Shown here: piece after piece, positions 7,631 through 16,318 of the stretch
Position numbering within the stretch: position 1 is the first letter of the stretch
Layout: each line of letters opens with the position of its first letter
Assembly (NCBI RefSeq): GCF_046546515.1
Contig: NZ_JBKHKJ010000001.1
Span: 313,575-377,574, forward strand
Length of the DNA: 64,000 nucleotides
From: Parasediminibacterium sp046546515
GTDB taxonomy: Bacteria; Bacteroidota; Bacteroidia; Chitinophagales; Chitinophagaceae
Direction: 5' to 3'
Made by a program: the position numbers and the translations under genes
Notes under the pieces: generated by a model
The model's input: only the letters and a program-made list of their open reading frames with translations
The model's database searches: none
Told to the model about the DNA's origin: nothing

Positions 7631-8734
7631 TTAATTTACAAAGAAAGGTATTGTTTGCGTGGCAGTGCTGCTTATAAACTTGGCATATACCATGCCTTTA
7701 GTGGTAGTGTTCACGTTAAAGCTAACTGTGTTTGTGCCAGCAATAATGGGTTTAGTAATACGGCCAATCACCTTGCCACCCGCATCAACCAATAAAATCT
7801 GTATGTTTTCGCTTTTGTTGCTGGTTATTTGTGCTGTTAATAAGCCGCCCGCTTTTAAAATAGTTGGGTATATCTTATTAACACTAAAGCTGGTTGCTTT
7901 CATTATTACCGATACTACTTTAGAATATTTAAAACTACCATCTTTATCCACTTGTTTCAGGCGGTAAAAAATAGCCCTTCCAAAAAAAGATGGCTTGTCA
8001 TCCGTATAGCTATACTGTTCCAAAGTGCTGCTATTTCCTTTTGCAAATACTTTATCTATGCTATAAAAAATTTGCCCATCATCGCTTTTTTCAACGCTAA
8101 AAAAGTTGCTGTTTACTTCTTCCGTTGTTTGCCATGCTAGCTGCACGCTGCTACCTGCTGCGCTGGCCGTGAAGTCTTTCAATGAAATAGGCAGTGCTAT
8201 TGTTGCCGACCCACTGTAAATATAATCTCCTTGGTTACCATTTGCACTATTGGCAGCATTGCCCACAAAAAAGAAATTAACTGGTGCGCTCCCAGTTGCT
8301 GGTGCTGTCCAATGTAGGTTGCTATAAGTGAACGTTTTTGAAGCCGTAGTTTTCACTGCGCTAAAATGGCTAAGTTCTGCCCCATTGGGTTGTGCATTAG
8401 CATTGGTTGATGTGAATGTACCAAGGGCAGCACCTTGTTGGTCAACTGCTGTAATAGAAAAGCCCCAACGTTTCCTGTCTGCTGTGCCATGGGTAATGGT
8501 AAGTGCAAGGTCGTATGTTTTGCCAGGCACATAACCACTTGCAGGCAGCCCTGCTACTGTAACATCGCCGCCACCAGAATTTAAGGGGAACGAACTATGG
8601 CAATCAACACAATAGTTGCCACTGGCACCGGTGTAGCCCTGCGGCGGCTGCGAGCTGAAATAAACACGTTTTACAGAAGACTGCAAAAAGACAACCAATG
8701 TTGCCAGCACAAGAATAGTAGAAAGTTTTTTCAT
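7631..8734 (-). CDS. Choice-of-anchor V domain protein with T9SS sorting region
   Basis: A secreted protein of 367 residues: signal peptide (1-21), then a choice-of-anchor V (reelin-like) domain of about 150 residues, a region with the fibronectin-like motif VQLAWQTTEEVNSNFFSVEKS found in many T9SS cargo proteins, and a C-terminal T9SS-type sorting region (about 285-367). NYCVDCHSS at residues 40-48 contains a CxxCH motif (C42, C45, H46), typical of this family; whether haem is attached is unknown. Predicted surface-exposed or released. It is convergent with the small gene at 7211. Confidence 0.8.
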   Translation of the reverse strand: MKKLSTILVLATLVVFLQSSVKRVYFSSQPPQGYTGASGNYCVDCHSSFPLNSGGGDVTVAGLPASGYVPGKTYDLALTITHGTADRKRWGFSITAVDQQGAALGTFTSTNANAQPNGAELSHFSAVKTTASKTFTYSNLHWTAPATGSAPVNFFFVGNAANSANGNQGDYIYSGSATIALPISLKDFTASAAGSSVQLAWQTTEEVNSNFFSVEKSDDGQIFYSIDKVFAKGNSSTLEQYSYTDDKPSFFGRAIFYRLKQVDKDGSFKYSKVVSVIMKATSFSVNKIYPTILKAGGLLTAQITSNKSENIQILLVDAGGKVIGRITKPIIAGTNTVSFNVNTTTKGMVYAKFISSTATQTIPFFVN

Positions 8735-8860
8735 TTTTTTAAGAAGCGTTTGGTGAATAATGATTGTTAATAAAAGCTAGTTCGTGATGTTTGTGCAAAA
8801 GGTTGCTTTAGGGGAGCATATTTTTTTGGTTAAGTAATAAGTCATAAGTAATAAGCCATA

Positions 8861-9082
8861 ATTACCTTAATATAATTCTGAGAGGGTTTGGTTCTTGCCC
8901 CTCTCCTTCGGAGAGGGGTTGGGGTGAGGTCTCTAAAATAATTAGTATTAACTTAATTAAGTCTGCATAATTAATTACCTTAATATAATTCTAAGAGGGT
9001 TTAGTTCTTGCCACTATCCTTCGGAGAGGGGTTGGGGTGAGGTCTTTAAAATAAATAGTACTAACTTAATTATGTCTGCATA
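8861..9082. repeat. Tandem duplication of a 113-bp intergenic unit
   Basis: Two copies start at 8861 and 8974 (ATTACCTTAATATAATTCT), each containing a CTCTCCTTCGGAGAGG-type hairpin and ending GTCTGCATA at 8961-8969 and 9074-9082. The second copy has a few substitutions, one of them in the hairpin arm (CACTATCC for CCCTCTCC). No coding content. Confidence 0.8.
8898..8929. repeat. REP-like GC hairpin
   Basis: CCCCTCTCC and GGAGAGGGG arms with a TTC loop, followed by TTGGGGTGAGG. Related copies are at 9011-9042, 42682-42712, 44595-44630 and 56979-57011, all intergenic. Confidence 0.75.
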
Positions 9083-9194
9083 CTTATCCTAAATTATTTG
9101 TGCCTTTATATCCGTATTGGCTTCTGTAATTGTGTTGCCTATTCCTTGCTTACATAGTAGCAAAAAAACAAAAAATATTTTGCTCCTTTTATAA

Positions 9195-9907
9195 AGGGTG
9201 CATAAAGTCTCCCTACAAGTAACTGGTGTTTAGCTAAAAACAACCAATTAATATAAAAAATTAGTGCTATTCGTGCATTCGTGGCAAATTGGTTGTATAG
9301 GAGTTTTTCAGTTATCTGCCTTTTTTGATTTGTCCTGAAACGTGACCTAATTTATAAAAACCTTATTTTTGTTGTATAATTACACTTAGCAAAAAGCATT
9401 TACAAAGCTAGTGTTCCGGCAGTCTTATCGTAGTTCTTTTTTTATTAATATTAAAATAGTAGTTTTTGAAAATTTGGGTATTATAATTCCCTATCAATAA
9501 ATTATCACTTTACTATCATAAAATGATTGGTTTATTATCAGCTTCCTATCAATAAATTATCAGTAACTGATAGTAAAATTATCATGAATTATACTTTTTT
9601 TCTACTAAAAATTCGACAATGTTATTGATAATCAATGGTTTACAAAGAAGGTGAGAATTTAAAAAAAATTTCAGAAACGGCAAAAAAGACCCAAAATTGG
9701 CAAAACTGAAACTATTTTAATAAAAAAACTGTGAGTGTAATAATATAAAAAATTGTACAAGGGTTCTCAGTTTGCCCTCTACCTTCTTGCCCCACTCTAC
9801 CATGGGAAAGCTTGTCGCAGCCTTTCGGGATAAGTCAGGTTGGCTGGAGCAGGGTTGTGCTACTATGACTTTTTTACTAAAAAGCGAGAAAACTTTTATG
9901 CACCCTT
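9195..9907. mobile_element. Family B dispersed element, copy B2
   Basis: Left end AGGGTGCATAAA at 9195-9206, right end AACTTTTATGCACCCT at 9891-9906, so the terminal inverted repeats survive. The left part (about 9207-9340) does not match the other copies and includes a short GTGCATTCGTGGCAAATT repeat, probably a later insertion. From 9342 the B architecture resumes: TATTTTTG box (9364-9371), CTAGTGTTCCGGCA tract, an 11-bp array with a different unit (9492-9590), ATTGATAATCAAT (9624-9636), AAACTGAAACTATTTTAAT (about 9704-9722), and a CCTTTCGGGA segment. No ORF. Confidence 0.72.
9492..9590 (+). repeat. 11-bp periodic array, 9 positions (B2)
   Basis: TATCA occurs at 9492, 9503, 9514, 9536, 9547, 9558 and 9580. 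The two missing positions in register (9525, 9569) carry GATTG and GATAG. The spacing is exactly 11 bp over nine positions, but the unit (YTATCAnnnnn) is unrelated to the GCACAAAATAA unit of B1, B3 and B4. Confidence 0.88.
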
Positions 9908-10014
9908 TAGGAATTGTATATATTTTTGAAAAAGCAGGAATCTAAATGCTATTTCTTACTATAGTTTAAAACAAACAGGCTTATTGCTAATACTACTAAT
10001 GCTTAAATAAAACA

Positions 10015-11952
10015 ATGAAAAACCACATACTCGCCCTGCTTGCAGTAGTAATGCTATTTGCAACAACCACCAAAGCAAAAGCACAAGTAAACATACAAGA
10101 CAGCCTAGCCCTTGTGGATTTATACGACAGCACTGGCGGCCCCAACTGGACAAACCACACCAATTGGCTTACCAATGCGCCTGTTAGCACTTGGTATGGG
10201 GTAACGGTAAGTGGGGGAAGGGTGATTAAAATTATTTTCGTTGAAATAATGTACCTGGGCAATAACCTAATAGGTAGGATCCCTGTTTCAATTGGCAATT
10301 TAGGTGCCTTGCAAGTATTAGAATTGGACAATAACAAGTTAACGGGGAGTATTCCCTCTTCGTTAGGAAATTTAACTAGTTTAACGCAGATTGACTTTAC
10401 AACTAATAAGTTAACAGGCAATATACCTTCTTCATTGGGTAAGCTGACAAATTTGACATCTTTAAGTCTAGGTGCTAATGCGTTAAATGATACCATCCCA
10501 CCCTCATTGGCTAATTTGGTAAATCTAACAACACTTGACTTGGGATACAATAAACTAAGTGGGTCGATACCTGTTTGGTTAGACAGGTTAGTCAATTTGA
10601 GTTATCTTAATTTAGGGTACAATCAATTTACCGATACTATTCCTGTTTCATTGAGCAAGCTGGTTAATTTGCAAGGGATTGATTTGTCCGACAATAAAAT
10701 AACTGGTTCTATACCTTCCTCATTTGGTAATTTAACCAAATTGATACAGCTTAATTTTAGTAATAATCAATTATCCGGTTCCATTCCTGCTTCCTTTGTC
10801 AACTTAACCAAACTTACTTCTTTATATCTGGCCGGAAATCAACTAAATGGTTTCATCCCTGCTTTCATTGGTAGCTTCACCAACCTCACTATTTTATATC
10901 TGGCCGGAAATGAACTAAATGGTTCCATTCCCACATCCTTTGGTAATTTAAAAAAGTTACAATGGCTTGGCTTGAGCTACAATCAGCTTAGTGGGCCTAT
11001 ACCAGATACTTTAGGAAGCTTAACCAACCTTACAAATATTTATTTAAGCAATAATCAACTTAGTGGGGCTATCCCATCTAGACTAAGCAATTTGGCCAGC
11101 CTCAAGGCACTTTATATAAGTAATAACAAATTCACTTTCGATGGGCTGGAAACCCTTGTTAAGAAGGATACATTCGCATTTTATGCCCCACAGGCAAATA
11201 TCCCCATCAATCAAAATGGCAGCATCCTTTTTGTTGCCGTAGGCGGCACGCCAGCCAATAATAACTTTAAGTGGTACAGGAATAGCGTACTTGTACAATC
11301 CCAAAACGGGGATAGTACCTACACCCCAACCAGCAATGGCAATTACTGGGTTGTAGCTACCAATGCCGTGGCTACAAAGCTTTCGCTGCACAGCGATACA
11401 ATAACCATTACCAATTTGCCTATTAAAGCCATCAACCTGCAAGCAAATTCTGCTAATGGGCAGGTGCTGCTGCAATGGCAAACAATAGATGAGCTCAACA
11501 CGGCTTTGTTCACCATCCAGCAAAGCATAGATGGCAAAACCTTTACCGATATTAGCACTACAACTGCCGTAGGCAAGGGAAACAATGCGTATAGCTTTAT
11601 GGATAATTTGCCAGCAGAGCGGCTTAACTATTACAGGATAAAAGCAATTGATAAAGATGGCAGTGTCAGTTACAGCAAAGTGGTTAGTTGCCAATTGTCA
11701 ACTATCAATTATCAATTATCAATTAATCCCAACCCTGCAAAAGACTTTGCAAACATACATTTCAGCACAGCCGTTGACAAAGCAACCATTACAGTTTACG
11801 ACCTTACTGGCAAGGCAGTCATTGCACAATCGCTAAATGGAAGCACAAACACTTATAAACTAAACACCCAAGCCTTGGCAAATGGTGTTTATACTATAAA
11901 AGTAAATACACCCACAGGCAGCTATAATGAAAAGCTGTTGATAAATAGATAG
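10015..11952 (+). CDS. Secreted leucine-rich-repeat protein with T9SS sorting domain
   Basis: 645 residues. Signal peptide (1-23, ending KAKAQ), an N-terminal LRR cap (DSLALVDLYDSTGGPNWTNHTNW), then about 12 LRRs of 24 residues with the plant-type consensus LxxNxLxGxIPxSLGNLxxL (about 80-385), an Ig-like stretch, a VLLQWQTIDELN fibronectin-like module, and a C-terminal T9SS type A sorting domain (NPNPAKDFANIHF ... GVYTIKVNTPTGSYNEKLLINR). Likely displayed on the surface; a binding or adhesion role is an inference. A heptamer DNA repeat is read in frame at 11692-11726 and encodes QLSTINYQLSI between the last two domains. Confidence 0.88.
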   Translation: MKNHILALLAVVMLFATTTKAKAQVNIQDSLALVDLYDSTGGPNWTNHTNWLTNAPVSTWYGVTVSGGRVIKIIFVEIMYLGNNLIGRIPVSIGNLGALQVLELDNNKLTGSIPSSLGNLTSLTQIDFTTNKLTGNIPSSLGKLTNLTSLSLGANALNDTIPPSLANLVNLTTLDLGYNKLSGSIPVWLDRLVNLSYLNLGYNQFTDTIPVSLSKLVNLQGIDLSDNKITGSIPSSFGNLTKLIQLNFSNNQLSGSIPASFVNLTKLTSLYLAGNQLNGFIPAFIGSFTNLTILYLAGNELNGSIPTSFGNLKKLQWLGLSYNQLSGPIPDTLGSLTNLTNIYLSNNQLSGAIPSRLSNLASLKALYISNNKFTFDGLETLVKKDTFAFYAPQANIPINQNGSILFVAVGGTPANNNFKWYRNSVLVQSQNGDSTYTPTSNGNYWVVATNAVATKLSLHSDTITITNLPIKAINLQANSANGQVLLQWQTIDELNTALFTIQQSIDGKTFTDISTTTAVGKGNNAYSFMDNLPAERLNYYRIKAIDKDGSVSYSKVVSCQLSTINYQLSINPNPAKDFANIHFSTAVDKATITVYDLTGKAVIAQSLNGSTNTYKLNTQALANGVYTIKVNTPTGSYNEKLLINR

Positions 11953-12039
11953 GGATGGATGGGTAGTGAGAAAAATATGTGTCCAACTCAATTGTCTCTG
12001 CACTGCGGAGACAATGCCAATTATTTTCATTAAGTTTTT

Positions 12040-12300
12040 TGTAAAACTGCTAGGATTTTTACCACAAGGTTCACAAGGAAAAAGCAACACAAAGTATACA
12101 AGGAAGAGGCAAATAGAGGGCACAAATAATTTTCGTATAGTCCTAATTATATAGCAGATTTCCCACATGTCCTTGTGATTCTTTGCCCCTAGTTTTTGCC
12201 CCTTTAGGGGTTGGGGCGGGGTTGGGGGCAAGTGAAAAGTTTTACCTAAATATTGTGTATTTCACTTAGTGTTCTTTGCGTAAATCCTTTGTGTGCTTTG
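12040..12300 (+). repeat. Intergenic module shared with the next spacer
   Basis: Contains ACAAGGTTCACAAGGAAAAAG, then GCCCCTTTAGGGGTTGGGG, then CCTAAATATTGTGTATTTCA and TAGTGTTCTTTG. The same modules occur in the same order at 14640-14870, before the gene at 14921. It lies upstream of the TonB receptor gene. No gene is seen in 11953-12382. Confidence 0.6.
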
Positions 12301-12327
12301 TGGTTAAACCTCCTCTACTTTATGCAA

Positions 12328-12360
12328 TTGCCAAATATTCAGCGAATGGTTATAGTTTTG
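12328..12360 (+). promoter_or_regulatory. Probable promoter of the TonB receptor gene
   Basis: TTG at 12328-12330, a 22-bp gap, and TAGTTTTG at 12353-12360, close to the Bacteroidota -33/-7 pattern. The start codon is 22 bp further on. Confidence 0.5.
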
Positions 12361-12382
12361 TACCGAACAATCCATACACTGC

Positions 12383-14596
12383 ATGAAGCAATTTTTACCC
12401 GCACTTTTTACCCTGCTGTCTATAACTACCCTTTTTGCCCAGACAAAAATTAATGGCATCGTGAAAGACAACCACGGCAAACCCGTAGCAGGGGCAAGCA
12501 TCACTATAAAAGATAGCTACGATGGTGGCGTGTCAGATTCTATTGGCAGGTTTGTTTTTAAATGCTACGACAAAGGCACGCAAACCATCATTGTAAAAAA
12601 CATTGGCTACAAAACAGTGCAACAGCCCGTTGCACTTACTGGCGAGGCATTAACCCTAAACTTTACCCTGAAAGAAGAAATAAACGAGCTAAAAGCCGTA
12701 ACCGTAACCGCAGGTAGTTTTGAAGCAGGCGACAAAAAAAGGGCGGCCACTGTTCTTAGCTCGCTAGATGTGGTAACGACAGGCGGTGCTAATGCCGATA
12801 TTACCAATGCCATCAAAACCCTGCCAGGCGCACAGCAAGTGGGCGAGCAGGAAGGGTTGTTTGTGCGTGGCGGCACCGGCTACGAAACCAAGCAGTTCAT
12901 AGATGGCACATTGGTAAACAACCCCTACAATGCCAGCGTGCCAGACATTGCCAGCAGGGGCAGGTTTTCACCATTCTTGTTTAAAGGCACGGTGTTTAGC
13001 ACGGGTGGCTACTCGGCACTGTATGGGCAGGCATTGAGCAGTGCCGTGATACTGGAAACCATAGACTTGCCCGACCAGTCGCAGGCTTCGGCCTCTATAT
13101 CCACCGTGTTTGTTGGTGCAGGGCTTCAGGAGCTGGCAAAAAACAAAAAATCGTCATGGGGCATCAATTATGGATATACAAACCTAGCATTGTATTTTGC
13201 CATTGTTCCACAAACGCCGGATTATTTCCACATGCCAGAGTTCCATACCGCCGATGCCAATTTCAGAATTAAGACTAAAGGCGGCATGATAAAGTATTAC
13301 ACCACCTATGCTGCTAGCAACATAGGCATACGCCGCCCAGACATAGAATCAGACACTTTGAAAGATGCTTATGGCATTATCAATTACAATTGGTACAATA
13401 ACCTTAGCTGGCGCGAGTTCCTGGGTCATGGCTGGAAAATGAATTTGGGTAGCAGCTTTAGTACCAATAAAGATTTGATAACCCAACAAATACAAAACCA
13501 CCAAAACCAGCATACTAATACAGGTTTTGTTTATATAGATAGTAACAACAGGGCTATCAACAACCGCCAAGACCTGGCACAGATAAGAGCAGTATTTGAC
13601 AAAAAATTGAGTGGCATCAGCGTTATCCGGTTTGGTGGCGAGTATTGGTATGCCAATAGCCCCAGAATTATAAATAGTGCCCAGTACCAGTTGAAAGACA
13701 ATTTTGCAGCTTTGTTCAGCGAAGCAGACTTGTACCTTACCAACGACATTGCAGCCAAGCTAGGCGTGCGTGCCGAGCATTCATCTCAAGTAGGTAAGTT
13801 CAATTTCGCCCCCCGCTTGTCCGTAGCTTACAAAACAGGTGAGCATTCGCAAATGAGTGCCGTTTATGGGCAGTTTTACCAAAAGCCCGAAAATACTTAT
13901 TACTATTATGGCAATATAAATCTAGGCTATGTAAAAGCAAGCCATTACTTGTTAAATTATATACGGAACACGGCTACGCAAACATTTCGGGTAGAGGCTT
14001 TTTACAAGAAATACCAAAGCCTTGTGGAAACCCCGCCAACGTATCTCTACAACAACAATGGTAGCGGCTATGCCCAAGGGGCAGAGCTGTTTTGGCGGGA
14101 CAAAAAAACTATTAAAGGGGTAGATTATTGGTTCAGCTATTCTTACCTGGATACAAAAAGAATGTTTGACAGATACCCAACCCAACTGGCACCCACGTTT
14201 GCTGCCACGCACACGGCATCACTGGTGTTGAAAAAGTTTTTTCCGAAGTTTAGCACGGGCATCAATGGCACTTATAGCTTTGCCACGGGCAGGCCTTATT
14301 ATTATTTTCAGCAAATTGGCAATAAATACACCATTGGCGACGAGGGCAAAACAAAAGATTACAATACTTTTGGCATAAGCGTAAATTACCTTACCAAAAT
14401 AAAAAGTTCCTTTGCAGTGTTTGTGGCCAGTGTAACCAATGTGTTTGACAGCAAGAATATTTATGGCTATAATTACAACCACGATGGCAGCGTTAAGGCC
14501 GCCATTATGCCACCCGCACCAAGGTTCTTTTTTATAGGCGTATTTTTGAGCTGGGGCGTAGACAGAAGGGATGATGCGATTAATAATAATCTATAA
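12383..14596 (+). CDS. TonB-dependent outer-membrane receptor
   Basis: 737 residues. Signal peptide (1-19, ending LFAQ), a carboxypeptidase-regulatory-like domain (about 22-105, INGIVKDNHGKPVAGASITIKD), a plug domain (about 110-230; LPGAQQVGEQEGLFVRGG), and a beta-barrel with alternating aromatic strands. It imports a ligand across the outer membrane using TonB energy. No SusD-like partner is adjacent, so it is more like a siderophore, cofactor or metal receptor than a glycan SusC. The gene at 14921 follows in the same direction behind a duplicated spacer module. The ligand is unknown. Confidence 0.88.
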   Translation: MKQFLPALFTLLSITTLFAQTKINGIVKDNHGKPVAGASITIKDSYDGGVSDSIGRFVFKCYDKGTQTIIVKNIGYKTVQQPVALTGEALTLNFTLKEEINELKAVTVTAGSFEAGDKKRAATVLSSLDVVTTGGANADITNAIKTLPGAQQVGEQEGLFVRGGTGYETKQFIDGTLVNNPYNASVPDIASRGRFSPFLFKGTVFSTGGYSALYGQALSSAVILETIDLPDQSQASASISTVFVGAGLQELAKNKKSSWGINYGYTNLALYFAIVPQTPDYFHMPEFHTADANFRIKTKGGMIKYYTTYAASNIGIRRPDIESDTLKDAYGIINYNWYNNLSWREFLGHGWKMNLGSSFSTNKDLITQQIQNHQNQHTNTGFVYIDSNNRAINNRQDLAQIRAVFDKKLSGISVIRFGGEYWYANSPRIINSAQYQLKDNFAALFSEADLYLTNDIAAKLGVRAEHSSQVGKFNFAPRLSVAYKTGEHSQMSAVYGQFYQKPENTYYYYGNINLGYVKASHYLLNYIRNTATQTFRVEAFYKKYQSLVETPPTYLYNNNGSGYAQGAELFWRDKKTIKGVDYWFSYSYLDTKRMFDRYPTQLAPTFAATHTASLVLKKFFPKFSTGINGTYSFATGRPYYYFQQIGNKYTIGDEGKTKDYNTFGISVNYLTKIKSSFAVFVASVTNVFDSKNIYGYNYNHDGSVKAAIMPPAPRFFFIGVFLSWGVDRRDDAINNNL

Positions 14597-14639
14597 GTAG
14601 TAAGTAGGGGCGTATTGCATACGCCCTAAACGGCAGCAG

Positions 14640-14870
14640 GATATTTAAACCGCAAAGTTCACAAGGAATAAGAATCACAAGGTACAAGATGAAATAGACA
14701 GGCTATGAAGTGAACAAAGAATTTGAACAATATTGAAAATATAGCATGGTTTTCGCATACCCATGTTTTTCTTTGCCCTTTTTTGCCCCTTTAGGGGTTG
14801 GGGGCAAGTGTAACGTATTACCTAAATATTGTTTATTTCACCTAGTGTTCTTTGTGTACTCAGCGGTTAC
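14640..14870 (+). repeat. Intergenic module, second copy
   Basis: Repeats the order seen at 12040-12300: AAGTTCACAAGGAATAAGAA, GCCCCTTTAGGGGTTGGGGG, CCTAAATATTGTTTATTTCA, TAGTGTTCTTTG. Just before it, GGGCGTATTGCATACGCCC (from 14608) is a separate palindrome after the receptor gene. Confidence 0.6.
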
Positions 14871-14920
14871 GTTTTCCCTTCATAAACGTAAATTAAAAAA
14901 AACAAATACAAAAAAACACC

Positions 14921-15544
14921 ATGAAAAAAGTACTCTTAATCGCAAGCCTGCTAGTGGCTACCGTAATGAATGCACAAACGAAATTTGAAAGTGCCATGAC
15001 AAAGGGGCTTGAGCAAATGAAAGCTGCCAAAACACAGACAGAAATAGCCGATGCTGCCTCTTTTTTTGAAAGGGTGGGCGATGCTGAAAAAACACAATGG
15101 CTGCCTTATTATTATGCTGCCCTTACGCTATACAAAGGCGGCTGGGATCCCAAGGCAGACAAAGACAAAGTAGCCGAAAAATGCAAGGACTTGATTGGCA
15201 AAGCACAAGCTATAGATAAAAATGCCGATTTGTACTGCCTGGTACAGCAAGTAGCTGTTTTGCAGATGATGGTTGACCCAATGACCCGCTGGCAAGTATA
15301 TGGCCCTGTGGCAAAAGTTGCATTGGCCGATGCCAAAAAAGCAGATGCCACCAACCCACGTATTTATTACCTGGAAGGCATGAGCGTATTTAACACGCCC
15401 GCATCTTTCGGCGGAGGAAAAGACAAAGCCAAGCCTTTGTTTGCCCAATCGGTAGAATTGTTTAAAACCTACACACCTGCCACGCCATTCCACCCAAACT
15501 GGGGCAAGGAAGATGCGGAGAAAATGCTGGCGCAATGTAATTAG
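14921..15544 (+). CDS. Secreted TPR-like protein of unknown function
   Basis: 207 residues with a signal peptide (1-18, ending MNAQ). The mature part is alpha-helical with repeated LYxxxA and YYAALT patterns that suggest degenerate tetratricopeptide repeats: AASFFERVGDAEKTQWLPYYYAAL, CLVQQVAVLQMM and NPRIYYLEGMSVF. No catalytic motif. Similar small secreted helical proteins occur near TonB receptors in Bacteroidota, and the shared upstream module with the receptor gene suggests co-regulation. That is an inference. Confidence 0.65.
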   Translation: MKKVLLIASLLVATVMNAQTKFESAMTKGLEQMKAAKTQTEIADAASFFERVGDAEKTQWLPYYYAALTLYKGGWDPKADKDKVAEKCKDLIGKAQAIDKNADLYCLVQQVAVLQMMVDPMTRWQVYGPVAKVALADAKKADATNPRIYYLEGMSVFNTPASFGGGKDKAKPLFAQSVELFKTYTPATPFHPNWGKEDAEKMLAQCN

Positions 15545-15552
15545 AAGTTTAC

Positions 15553-15602
15553 CGTTGACCGTTCACATATGATGCCTTTAATGATAAAGGTGGGCTGTGA
15601 TT
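15553..15602. repeat. Short dispersed repeat, family G copy 1
   Basis: GTTGACCGTTCA, a short gap, GATGCCTTTA, then GATAAAGGTG and GCTGTGAT. It recurs at 19899-19944. Both copies sit just downstream of secreted-protein genes. Confidence 0.55.
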
Positions 15603-16001
15603 GGTTGACGGTATTTTTTTTGGAGGATAATTGGTTTTGCCATTGGGGTGGGGTGATGTCTTGTTGCTGTAAGCAATAAGGTATGACACTATGAGGCAAT
15701 AAGTATAGAAGTGTTAGTTTACATGAAAATCAGGACACACTACAGGGGTGTACTAGCAAAAATTCTTTTTTTGGACCTCTTTGATTAGCAGGGTATATAA
15801 AATAAAAGGGTGCATAAAACTTTTTCACTTTGTCCTGATACGCCCCAATCTATAAAAACCTTATTTTTGTGCTAGGAATGCACTTGATTCAAACTACTTA
15901 CCAAACTAGTGCCTCGGCATCCTAATCATAGTTATTTTTTTTACTAATATTAAGATAGTTGTAGTCCCAAATTTGGTCTTGTATTTATGGCTGTAAAATG
16001 C

Positions 16002-16078
16002 GCACAAATCAGGCACAAAATGAGCATAAATTACGTACAAAGCAAGCATAAAATGCGCATAAAATACGCACTAAAATT
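16002..16078 (+). repeat. 11-bp periodic array, 7 units (B3)
   Basis: Units start at 16002, 16013, 16024, 16035, 16046, 16057 and 16068: GCACAAATCAG, GCACAAAATGA, GCATAAATTAC, GTACAAAGCAA, GCATAAAATGC, GCATAAAATAC, GCACTAAAATT. The first two units are identical to those of B1; later units differ, as expected if units are gained, lost or mutated separately. Confidence 0.9.
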
Positions 16079-16318
16079 TGATATTGTTGTTGATAATCAA
16101 TGGTTTACAAAAGTGGTAAGGATTTTCAAAAAAAGAAACAGCGTAAAAATCCCACAAAAATGGCAAAACTGAAACTATTTTAATAAAATCAAGAAAAAAA
16201 ATATATTATTAAAAATATGCAAATATTGTCCCCTTGTCATGTGCCTATTACCTTTTCATTTGGGTAACTTGTTCTGGCCTTTCGGGAGGGGTGCGGTTGG
16301 ACTGGCTTGATTTTTCAA

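Noticed and set aside
15987..16172. 61-residue open frame over the B3 array
   Set aside because: The open frame arises because an 11-bp repeat lacks stops; equivalent frames in B1 and B2 are not conserved.
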